The translations under genes were made by a program, and so were the position numbers. A stretch of DNA of 39,439 nt from the NCBI RefSeq assembly GCF_001308015.1, contig NZ_LGYH01000013.1, positions 1 through 39,439 on the forward strand, read 5' to 3'. Below the pieces are notes generated by a model. That model saw only the letters and a program-made list of their open reading frames with translations, did no database searches and was not told the DNA's origin. This document shows, piece after piece, positions 32,901-39,439 of the stretch. Origin of the DNA: Neisseria sp. 83E34. GTDB lineage: Bacteria; Pseudomonadota; Gammaproteobacteria; Burkholderiales; Neisseriaceae. The first letter of the stretch is position 1. Each line of letters starts with the position of its first letter.

Positions 32901-33515
32901 TTATTGGTCTTCTTTTTTTGTGCCGGTAAATTTATTCATCGTGGCTTCTCCTTCTGCTTCGATACCTTCTTTGATGAATACTTTTTTTACGGTTAGGAAT
33001 AGTATTTTCAAATCAAGCCAGAATGAACGGTTATCTACATACCATACATCCAATTTGAATTTTTCTTCCCATGAAAGTGCGTTGCGGCCATTGACTTGAG
33101 CCCATCCGGTTATTCCTGGGCGCACATCGTTTCGACGTCGTTGTTCGTCATCGTAGTGCTCCAGATATTCCATTAGCAAAGGACGGGGGCCGACCAAACT
33201 CATGTCACCTTTTAATACATTCCATAATTCCGGCAATTCGTCTAGGCTGGTAGCACGCAGGGCTTTGCCAAACGGGGTGAGGCGTTCCCCGTCAGGCAAG
33301 GGGTTGCCGTCTTTGTCTACTGCGTCGCGCATAGAGCGAAACTTAATCATTTCAAAGGGTCTACCGTCCTTGCCCGGTCTGATCTGACGGAAAAGAACCG
33401 GAGAACCTAGGTTTTTGCGCACAAAAAAAGCAACGATTAACAATACAGGAAACAAAAATAAAAGGCCGAAGAAAGCGCAAATGATGTCGAAAAGGCGTTT
33501 GATAATGTCTGACAT
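32901..33515 (-). CDS. Undecaprenyl-phosphate phosphoglycosyl transferase (PglB/PglC-type), single domain
   Basis: Puts the first sugar phosphate on undecaprenyl phosphate. The 204-residue protein has one N-terminal membrane segment (about 8-30), FRQIRPGKDGRPFEMIKFRSM (shown as FRQIRPGKDG, MIKFRSM), the catalytic Asp-Glu pair in LDELPELWN, and DMSLVGPRPLL. It ends soon after ARGITGWAQVNGRNALSWEE-type residues and a short acidic tail. Meningococcal PglB has a second domain (acetyltransferase) that is absent here, so this is the monotopic form. TAGGATCATC precedes the ATG. Confidence 0.87.
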   Translation of the reverse strand: MSDIIKRLFDIICAFFGLLFLFPVLLIVAFFVRKNLGSPVLFRQIRPGKDGRPFEMIKFRSMRDAVDKDGNPLPDGERLTPFGKALRATSLDELPELWNVLKGDMSLVGPRPLLMEYLEHYDDEQRRRNDVRPGITGWAQVNGRNALSWEEKFKLDVWYVDNRSFWLDLKILFLTVKKVFIKEGIEAEGEATMNKFTGTKKEDQ

Positions 33516-33536
33516 GATGATCCTATTTTAGTATCT

Positions 33537-33569
33537 ATGCCTGTCTGAAACATTTTTTCAGACAGGCAT
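33537..33569. terminator. Uptake-sequence hairpin inside the polysaccharide locus
   Basis: A 14-bp stem (33537-33550 with 33556-33569) and 5-base loop CATTT, between a glycosyltransferase gene and the phosphoglycosyl transferase gene. No T-run follows on the minus strand, so termination is likely partial, and the locus may be two transcripts. Confidence 0.55.
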
Positions 33570-33596
33570 TATTGTTATGAGAGGGGTCTGAAACAA

Positions 33597-34727
33597 TCAG
33601 ATATTCATATTCCGCAGCATAAAATCGTTGATGATGTTTACATCGTATTTGGTTTTAACAATTTCCAAAGAGGCCTGCCGCATACTTTCGATTAAATCGG
33701 GCTGGGTAATGAAACGCTCCATTGCTTCTGCCAATTTTTCCGAAGATTGTACTGGAACAAGGAAGCCATTATAGCCATCGTCAACGGTCTGGCGGCAGCC
33801 GGGTGCATCAGTGGTAATGATTGCACGACCAGTGGCCATGGCTTCCAATACGGTACGCGGCGTGCCTTCTCTGTAAGAAGGTAAAACAAAAACATGGCAG
33901 GCATTCAGGGCGGGGCGTACGTCGCTTAACTTTCCCCAAAATTTTATTGTTCCTTCATTAACCCATTGATCAAGCTCTGCTTGTGTTACCGAACTGGGGT
34001 TGATATCGATAAACCCAACCATATTGAACACTGCATGTGGGTGTTTTTGTTTAACTTTTCTTGCAGCATCAACATATTCCCGAACACCTTTGTCTTTGAG
34101 CAGCCGACCGATAAGTAGAAAGTGGATTTCATTCCCTTCAGGCAGCGGTTGTGGGGAGAATTTCTCTGTGTTGACTCCGGAGCCATTCACCACAATCGTA
34201 TGTTGGCCGGGAGAGGTAATGCCCAAATCGGCGAATAGTTTTTGGTCATCGTCATTTTGGAAAAAAGTTACTTCCGCAGAGGCTAAAGCTTGTTTATACA
34301 AGCCGCGTGTGATTCTGCGGATCCAGCTTTTGGCGGCGCTGTTATCGGTATCTTGAAAAGCATATCCTAATCCGGTAATTAGGGCTATGCGGTGTGGCAC
34401 ACCTGTCGATTTTGCTGCTAACATACCGTATATAACCGGTTTGATGGTGTAGGCCAAAACGTAATCAGGCTTGATTTGCTGCATCAATTGGCGTAATGCG
34501 AGCAAAGTTTTGAAATCTTCTAGCGGATTGGTGCCTGTGCGTTGCATTGGTACATTATGCAGAATGAATCCTTGAGCTTGGAGCTTTTCACGGGTTGGTA
34601 TATCTTGCAAAATTTCAGGCGCGGCGATATGCACTTCCAAACCTTTAGCTTGTACGGCGCAGATTAAATCCCAGCGAAAATTCAAAACAGATTCGGCAAA
34701 GCCGGCAATCATCAGAAATTTTTTCAT
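33597..34727 (-). CDS. Glycosyltransferase, GT4 family (PglA-like)
   Basis: Adds a sugar to the lipid-linked intermediate at the cytoplasmic face. The 376-residue GT-B protein has the N-terminal MKKFLMIAGFAESVLNFRW, a donor-site segment FLLIGRLLKDKGV (about 208-220) and the C-terminal EX7E region REGTPRTVLEAMATG (about 290-304). It is similar in layout to bacillosamine-directed alpha-1,3 glycosyltransferases such as Campylobacter PglA. Donor and linkage are not determined. AATTAGGGAAA precedes the start. It is the third of three glycosyltransferases in transcription order. Confidence 0.85.
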   Translation of the reverse strand: MKKFLMIAGFAESVLNFRWDLICAVQAKGLEVHIAAPEILQDIPTREKLQAQGFILHNVPMQRTGTNPLEDFKTLLALRQLMQQIKPDYVLAYTIKPVIYGMLAAKSTGVPHRIALITGLGYAFQDTDNSAAKSWIRRITRGLYKQALASAEVTFFQNDDDQKLFADLGITSPGQHTIVVNGSGVNTEKFSPQPLPEGNEIHFLLIGRLLKDKGVREYVDAARKVKQKHPHAVFNMVGFIDINPSSVTQAELDQWVNEGTIKFWGKLSDVRPALNACHVFVLPSYREGTPRTVLEAMATGRAIITTDAPGCRQTVDDGYNGFLVPVQSSEKLAEAMERFITQPDLIESMRQASLEIVKTKYDVNIINDFMLRNMNI

Positions 34728-34766
34728 TGTATTTCCCTAATTATTTATCGTTGTTGTGTAAATTGA

Positions 34767-34781
34767 ATGCCTGTCTGAAAA
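34767..34781 (+). repeat. Single uptake sequence between glycosyltransferase genes
   Basis: An exact TG-wadDUS copy, one of only three such copies inside the polysaccharide locus. Confidence 0.85.
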
Positions 34782-34787
34782 GCCGGG

Positions 34788-35849
34788 TCAACTGGTTGCT
34801 GCCTTACGGAGCAGCTCAGATAAGCGTGGGGCTGTTTTTTGAATGCAGAATAAATTTTCAGCGTCTTGACGTCCGCGTGCTCCATAGCGTTGCCGCATAT
34901 TTGGGTCTTGCAACAAAGTTTTGAGTGCGTTCAGCCAGCCGGCATCATTTTTTACTAAAAATCCGTTGGCATCAGGCTCGACAATATTTTTATTTGCACC
35001 TACATCAGAACCAACTACCGGTAATCCGCAAGCCATGTATTGAATAAGTTTGTAACCGCATTTTCCATTGGTCCACGGTGTATCAGGTAAAGGCATAATG
35101 CCGATATCACATTCGGCAACGAGAGGTACTTCGGTATTTTCCGCCCAATCGAGACATTCGGTATCGACTCCCGGAATATTCAGCTTGGCTCCGATGATGC
35201 GTAATTTATAAGGAATTTCTTTCGCTAAATCAGACAAAGGCCGGGCAATATCGTTAACATATTGTGCGGTTGACGGCGAACCAATCCACACAATAATCGG
35301 TATCTGATTAACTTTTTCGTCATTGGTAAAATAGCGGTCAATATCAATCACGGTTGGAATAATTTCTACCCATTTCGCCACGGCTTGATGCGCTCTGTCG
35401 GCTAAATATTGATTGCCGCATATAACAAGTTTGGCAGAGGCCATTAAAGTATCTAAGCGTTTACCAAATACTTTACGCACGATTGGCAGACGGTGCATAT
35501 CATAATTGTGGAAGAGAGCATCGTCATAATCCAATACATACGGAACGCCGGATAACAAAAGTTTTTCGAACCATGCGGGTGTCCACGGTAGAGCCTCTTT
35601 TTCAATCCAAATTAAATCGTATTGATCTTTTGCTGCTTGGAGCAAACGAATGCGGTTCCAATAAGTTTGGAACATTTCGTTGTTGCTATATGATTGTTTG
35701 CTGTATTTGGCAGTTAAAGCTTCATCGCTGATTAAGGGGAAAACATCGCAATGGATGCCGCTTTGCTCCAGCCAAGGCACATATTGCATAGTACGCAGGC
35801 GAGAAGATGCACCCTTGGGACCGTATTTTGTAAGCATCAGAATTTTCAT
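34788..35849 (-). CDS. Glycosyltransferase, GT4 family
   Basis: A 353-residue GT-B glycosyltransferase starting MKILMLTKYGPKGASSRL. The start at 35849 is chosen because it overlaps the upstream gene stop as ATGA and the family-like N-terminus begins there; the frame runs 20 codons further but into the neighbour. It has IVWIGSPSTAQYV (about 205-217) and a C-terminal donor region CGYKLIQYMACGLPVVGSDVG (given as CGYKLIQYMA, GLPVVGSDVG), where the first Glu of the EX7E pattern is Lys. Sugar specificity is unknown. Confidence 0.8.
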   Translation of the reverse strand: MKILMLTKYGPKGASSRLRTMQYVPWLEQSGIHCDVFPLISDEALTAKYSKQSYSNNEMFQTYWNRIRLLQAAKDQYDLIWIEKEALPWTPAWFEKLLLSGVPYVLDYDDALFHNYDMHRLPIVRKVFGKRLDTLMASAKLVICGNQYLADRAHQAVAKWVEIIPTVIDIDRYFTNDEKVNQIPIIVWIGSPSTAQYVNDIARPLSDLAKEIPYKLRIIGAKLNIPGVDTECLDWAENTEVPLVAECDIGIMPLPDTPWTNGKCGYKLIQYMACGLPVVGSDVGANKNIVEPDANGFLVKNDAGWLNALKTLLQDPNMRQRYGARGRQDAENLFCIQKTAPRLSELLRKAATS

Positions 35850-36793
35850 CGGGTCTGGCCTTTCAATACGGCGGGTAAAGCTTTCCATAACATGGCATAA
35901 CCTGCCCAAGTGTTTTTAACATCGGCAGTAGAACCTTTAAGTAAAGCTAAAACTGAGCGGGAGAAAGGTTCTATAAGTAATGTGACTGCAGTAATGCCGA
36001 CTGCTTTAATAAAAGACATATGGGTAAAGCTGTAAATAAGCCGACTACGCAAAGAATAAAACAAGCGTGTGGCTTTTACTTGGCTTGATGTACCCCCTCC
36101 TGCGTGAAATGCTTGCGCGTCAGCTAAATACATGCTTTTGTAACCGGCTTGCTTGGTACGGTATGCCAAATCAAGATCTTCAAAGTAAACGAAGAAGCGT
36201 TCGTCGAAACCTTTGAGTTGTTCAAAAATAGAACGGCGCATGAAGTAGAAAGCACCAATAACTTGATCTACTTCTCTTGTGGTCATGTGATCCCAATCAC
36301 CCATATGCATATGCATCGATTTAAAGAATTTGAAAGGCAGTTTGTTTAGACCTAAAGCATTTACAGTAAAAGTAGTAAAGGAAGGGAATCGTGTACAGCT
36401 GCGTGCGACGTGATTATTCTCTTCCAATAATTGAATACCGCATATGCCGACATTTTGGTTTTCAGGACGCTCCATATATTCATATGGAACCCTGAGAGAG
36501 TCTTCAAATAGCTGCGCATCAGGATTCAGAAACAAAATATATTTACTGTTGCAAATCGCCGCGCCTTGATTACACGCCGCACCAAAGCCATTATTGGTTT
36601 GGTTCTTGATGACTTCTAATTTGAAAGGAAAATCATTGCCTAATTGTTCAACCAATTCAATTGAGTTATCTGAAGAATGGTTATCGACAATAGCTACAGT
36701 ACCTACCAGATTGTTATGGTATTTAATAATACTGGCAACTGCATCACGAAGCAGGCTGCCGGCATTCCAGTTCACAAAAACAATATCTATCAT
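35846..36793 (-). CDS. Glycosyltransferase, GT2 family (WbbL-like)
   Basis: A 315-residue GT-A glycosyltransferase. MIDIVFVNWNAGSLLRD is a typical WbbL-type start; a TTG six codons upstream is less likely. FLNPDAQLFED (about 95-105) supplies the metal-binding acidic pair, and FFVYFEDLDLAYRTKQAGYK (in parts FVYFEDLDLAYR, QAGYK) the catalytic acidic region. A C-terminal hydrophobic segment (AVGITAVTLLIEPF) may associate with the membrane. It overlaps the next gene by 4 bases. Rhamnosyl transfer is possible but not shown. Confidence 0.82.
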   Translation of the reverse strand: MIDIVFVNWNAGSLLRDAVASIIKYHNNLVGTVAIVDNHSSDNSIELVEQLGNDFPFKLEVIKNQTNNGFGAACNQGAAICNSKYILFLNPDAQLFEDSLRVPYEYMERPENQNVGICGIQLLEENNHVARSCTRFPSFTTFTVNALGLNKLPFKFFKSMHMHMGDWDHMTTREVDQVIGAFYFMRRSIFEQLKGFDERFFVYFEDLDLAYRTKQAGYKSMYLADAQAFHAGGGTSSQVKATRLFYSLRSRLIYSFTHMSFIKAVGITAVTLLIEPFSRSVLALLKGSTADVKNTWAGYAMLWKALPAVLKGQTR

Positions 36794-36816
36794 AATGATG
36801 TTCGGTTCCAAAATGT

Positions 36817-38013
36817 TTAATTGGTTATAAGTCTGCTTTGATGGGTGACCGGAGCAGTTTGTTCAAATTTTTGTGCTTCAAGCCTTTGCAATTGATTGAA
36901 AAAGGCAATAGCAAATAAGGTTATTGGTGTCATCCTCCAGTAAATCAAATTGGAGAAGCCTATTTCGAAGAATAAATAAATTAAAATCAAGAAATAAGCA
37001 TATCTGCTATCCACGTTGCGTAGCATGAATCTGCAGAAAGCAAAAATAATTGCCAGTGCACCTACAATTGAGTTACGTAGTGAGTATTCCAAATAGCCTG
37101 AATCGCCATACATATATTCGGTGGTGTATCCAAAACCAATACCTTGGAGAGGGTGGTTAAAGATATATTCAAGGTTATTGGCCAAGTTGCCACCCTCTGC
37201 ATATCTTCCACCCAAGCCATTGTTTTCAGATAATAGTTTGTCAATAGCGGAGCCGATGAGGTCGCTTGCAAATGGAAGTGCGATAACCAATGCGAGCAAT
37301 TCCAAGCTGTATATAATGTAGGCAATGTGTTTGTTGTATTTGTATAACTCTGATTGTAAAATAATCAGGGAGGCAATGAGTAATGCTAAAGACGTTGCCG
37401 ATTGTAGGAAGAATAAAAAGATCAAGAATAAAATGGTAGCCAATAAAAATCTTTTTTGATGTGTATATTTAAAGGCCATTATATTTAATAAGACAAACAT
37501 AAAGTCGTAAAAGCCCGCGACTGAATGTGTACCGAAAATGGTTACAGGCTTTAACTGGAATAACATATTCGGAATCAAATCATCATAGAATGATGAGTAG
37601 TATTCTCGTATTATTTCAGTGATTGCAGGTATTTCTAAAATAATACCGATTGATAACGTTGAGAAAAAAATATTAGCAATCGTAAGGGTATGTAAATATC
37701 CTTTTAAGTTTAATGGATTATGGTTGGTATTGATTAGGGTAAAGAAAAAGAAAACAATAAAATATAAACCATTACCGTATTTATAAGTGTAGTATTTTGA
37801 AAGAACAGTAAAGACTGTAATGGCAACGCCAAAACCTAACCCTATGAATAAATTGACTATATCTATCTTTTTTTGTCTGAATAATAGGATAAATAAGAAT
37901 ATCAGACTAATGAAAGACAAAGTAACCCCGGAGGTAGAAGAAATCACACCTCCGATTGAAGCTGGAGCCATAATCCCTATTAGGAATAAAGTAAAAATTA
38001 AATAATTATTCAT
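36817..38013 (-). CDS. wzy: Wzy-type polysaccharide polymerase-like membrane protein
   Basis: A 398-residue membrane protein with about ten hydrophobic stretches and a large hydrophilic loop around 255-300 (ENNGLGGRYAEGGNLANN, HPLQGIGFGYTTEYM), as in O-antigen and exopolysaccharide polymerases. Sequence identity in this family is low, so the call rests on topology, the GGR and HPLxGIGFG-like loop, and position next to the flippase. Its ATG overlaps the flippase stop (ATGA). It would join repeat units in the periplasm. The linkage is unknown. Confidence 0.75.
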   Translation of the reverse strand: MNNYLIFTLFLIGIMAPASIGGVISSTSGVTLSFISLIFLFILLFRQKKIDIVNLFIGLGFGVAITVFTVLSKYYTYKYGNGLYFIVFFFFTLINTNHNPLNLKGYLHTLTIANIFFSTLSIGIILEIPAITEIIREYYSSFYDDLIPNMLFQLKPVTIFGTHSVAGFYDFMFVLLNIMAFKYTHQKRFLLATILFLIFLFFLQSATSLALLIASLIILQSELYKYNKHIAYIIYSLELLALVIALPFASDLIGSAIDKLLSENNGLGGRYAEGGNLANNLEYIFNHPLQGIGFGYTTEYMYGDSGYLEYSLRNSIVGALAIIFAFCRFMLRNVDSRYAYFLILIYLFFEIGFSNLIYWRMTPITLFAIAFFNQLQRLEAQKFEQTAPVTHQSRLITN

Positions 38014-39317
38014 AACTGAAGTGTTCTGTCTGTAGAAGGCTTACTACTTGATTTTTTGCAAGCCATCATTAGTAAGCTTAAATCTAAAGCCATCCTGGCC
38101 GACCAAGCTATTGCCGCACCCATAATATCGAATTTCAGTAATGCGAAGTATAAAAATGCAAAATAGATTGGAAATTCTATCATGTGAAATTTGGCTGTAA
38201 CCGAAGCTTTGCCCAAAGCGTGTAACTGGGAATAGAACAGGGCGGAAAGAGAATTGAGAAATACGCCTGCACATAATATTTGCCCAACTAAAACAGACTC
38301 GGGATGAAATTCGTCTTTAAGCCAGAATTTGAGTATATACGGCATTAAAAATGCCATAGTAGACGACATTACCAACATTAAAGCGCCTACGCGGAACAGC
38401 CAGGTTTGGAAATATTTTTGCCAATTATCAGGCTGCTCCTGCATTAAGCGGGAAAGAGAAGGAAAAATAACAGAATTGATGGCCGTAACTAAAATCAAAC
38501 TTTGGGCTACCAATTCAAAAGGAACCACATATATGGTTACAGCAGCAGCTGAGAGCAGAGCTGCGATCATGAAGCGGTCTAACTGAACCATCATTGGGCT
38601 CAAAATGCTGCTTACAGTTACCCAGCCGCCGAAAGAAAACAGCGTTTTGGCAACTTGGGATGAGTAAACCAACTGGTTGGGATTGTAATTCGGTTCGTTT
38701 CTTTTCATGCATGAAAATGCTAGATGGCGGAAAAGCTGTAGCGATACAACACGGCTGACAACCAAGCTGGCGATAATCCATGCCAAATCTTGGGTGAAAT
38801 AAGAAATGATCAAAGGACCGGCAAAGTTAATGGTGCCGAGTAATACTCGCAGAATACTGATGCCCTTGAAGTTCATATAGGCTTCATTCATGCCGCGGTA
38901 GGTTGCGCTCATAGCCTGTGTCGGTAAGGCAATCGCTAAAAGTAAGACGGCATTACGGATTTCTGACTGGGGGATATGTTCGGTTTTGATTAATCCACTG
39001 CAACCGAATAGCGCAAAAAGGACAATACCTAAGCTGCCTACCAAACCTGCAGTCATGGTAATACGGGACGCGGTGGCCAAGACAACGGGAATTTGATCAG
39101 GATTTTTCTGACCGCGTAGTTTGGAAACCATTTGTGTCAGTGCGCGACCGATGCCTAAGTCAAGGACGCCGGCGTAGGTCATCATTGCCCATGCTAGAGC
39201 CAACAGGCCGAAACGTTCATTGCCGATGTTGGCTATCAATTTAGGAATGGAAACCAGGGCGATGAGTAAGGGAAGCGCCAGGCCGGCCATATTCCAGCTA
39301 ATATGCGACAGTTTCAA
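38010..39317 (-). CDS. wzx: Wzx-type polysaccharide flippase (MOP superfamily)
   Basis: A 435-residue protein with about twelve to fourteen membrane helices of the polysaccharide flippase family: MAGLALPLLIALVSIPKLIANIG (about 10-32, shown as LALPLLIALVSIPKLIANIG), FGLLALAWAMMTYAGVLDLGIGRAL (in parts), and DRFMIAALLSAAAVTIYVVPFE. It carries a TTG start with GAGAG upstream; an ATG ten codons in is the alternative. It should flip the undecaprenyl-linked repeat unit to the periplasm. It is first in the locus. Confidence 0.87.
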   Translation of the reverse strand: MKLSHISWNMAGLALPLLIALVSIPKLIANIGNERFGLLALAWAMMTYAGVLDLGIGRALTQMVSKLRGQKNPDQIPVVLATASRITMTAGLVGSLGIVLFALFGCSGLIKTEHIPQSEIRNAVLLLAIALPTQAMSATYRGMNEAYMNFKGISILRVLLGTINFAGPLIISYFTQDLAWIIASLVVSRVVSLQLFRHLAFSCMKRNEPNYNPNQLVYSSQVAKTLFSFGGWVTVSSILSPMMVQLDRFMIAALLSAAAVTIYVVPFELVAQSLILVTAINSVIFPSLSRLMQEQPDNWQKYFQTWLFRVGALMLVMSSTMAFLMPYILKFWLKDEFHPESVLVGQILCAGVFLNSLSALFYSQLHALGKASVTAKFHMIEFPIYFAFLYFALLKFDIMGAAIAWSARMALDLSLLMMACKKSSSKPSTDRTLQL

Positions 39318-39335
39318 GGTGTACTCTCTTTTAGT

Positions 39336-39385
39336 TTAAATCAGGTTGTTTGATATAAAATTTATCAATCATCAGCCTGATTTAA
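39336..39385. promoter_or_regulatory. 10-bp inverted repeat upstream of the flippase gene
   Basis: TTAAATCAGG (39336-39345) and CCTGATTTAA (39376-39385) are exact reverse complements 30 bases apart, in the AT-rich region from 39318 to the window end, where the locus promoter is expected. It could be an operator. No clear -35/-10 pair or JUMPstart-type sequence is seen. Confidence 0.3.
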
Positions 39386-39439
39386 GATATTTTGTATTTG
39401 ATAATAAAGATTTGAACCAAATAAATAAATTCTTAAAAT

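Noticed and set aside
1-39439. CRISPR arrays, prophage genes, ABC-type capsule genes (ctrABCD-like)
   Set aside because: No regularly spaced repeats, no phage structural proteins and no such transporter were seen in the window.

Overview
The window is chromosomal DNA from a Neisseria-type betaproteobacterium. The strongest clue is the repeated 12-mer TGCCTGTCTGAA, which matches the TG-wadDUS dialect of the Neisseriaceae DNA uptake sequence, described for Neisseria wadsworthii. I count about 30 exact copies by eye, plus two near copies, many paired as hairpins behind genes. The housekeeping proteins (CstA, TilS, AccA, Hom, RpoE) are also Neisseria-like. Species is not proven from this window.

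Layout. (1) 1-1250: the end of an IS5-family insertion sequence, then a minus-strand pair: an 89-aa double-glycine-leader, glycine-rich bacteriocin-like peptide and a 58-aa two-helix membrane protein that looks like its immunity protein. (2) 1256-25155: a core housekeeping block: pncB; tcdA / SH3 protein / scpA; a universal stress protein; a HugZ-like haem protein behind a probable Fur box; dnaQ-ispD-ispF-rpiA; cstA plus a YbdD-type partner; hemE; convergent tRNA-Glu and tRNA-Thr; a SpeE-like protein; an alpha/beta hydrolase; a zinc metallopeptidase; hslR; accA; tilS; rpoE with an RseA-like anti-sigma factor; an Mth938-like protein; hom; a nucleoside deoxyribosyltransferase-like protein; and a DUF1275 membrane protein. 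(3) 25510-39317: one minus-strand surface-polysaccharide locus. In transcription order it is flippase (Wzx), polymerase-like protein (Wzy), three glycosyltransferases, phosphoglycosyl transferase (PglB-like, lipid-linking domain only), aminotransferase (PglC-like), 4,6-dehydratase (PglD-like), then Wza, Wzb and Wzc.

How it fits together. The third region can in principle make a diamino-sugar-type first residue, load it on undecaprenyl phosphate, extend the repeat unit, flip it, polymerise it and export it through a Wza/Wzb/Wzc machine. That is a Wzy-dependent exopolysaccharide or capsule pathway, whereas the classical meningococcal capsule is ABC-transporter dependent. The locus is poor in uptake sequences (3 in about 14 kb, against about 27 in the preceding 25.5 kb), which suggests more recent acquisition. 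The bacteriocin pair at the left end is the other accessory item and appears undescribed from sequence alone.
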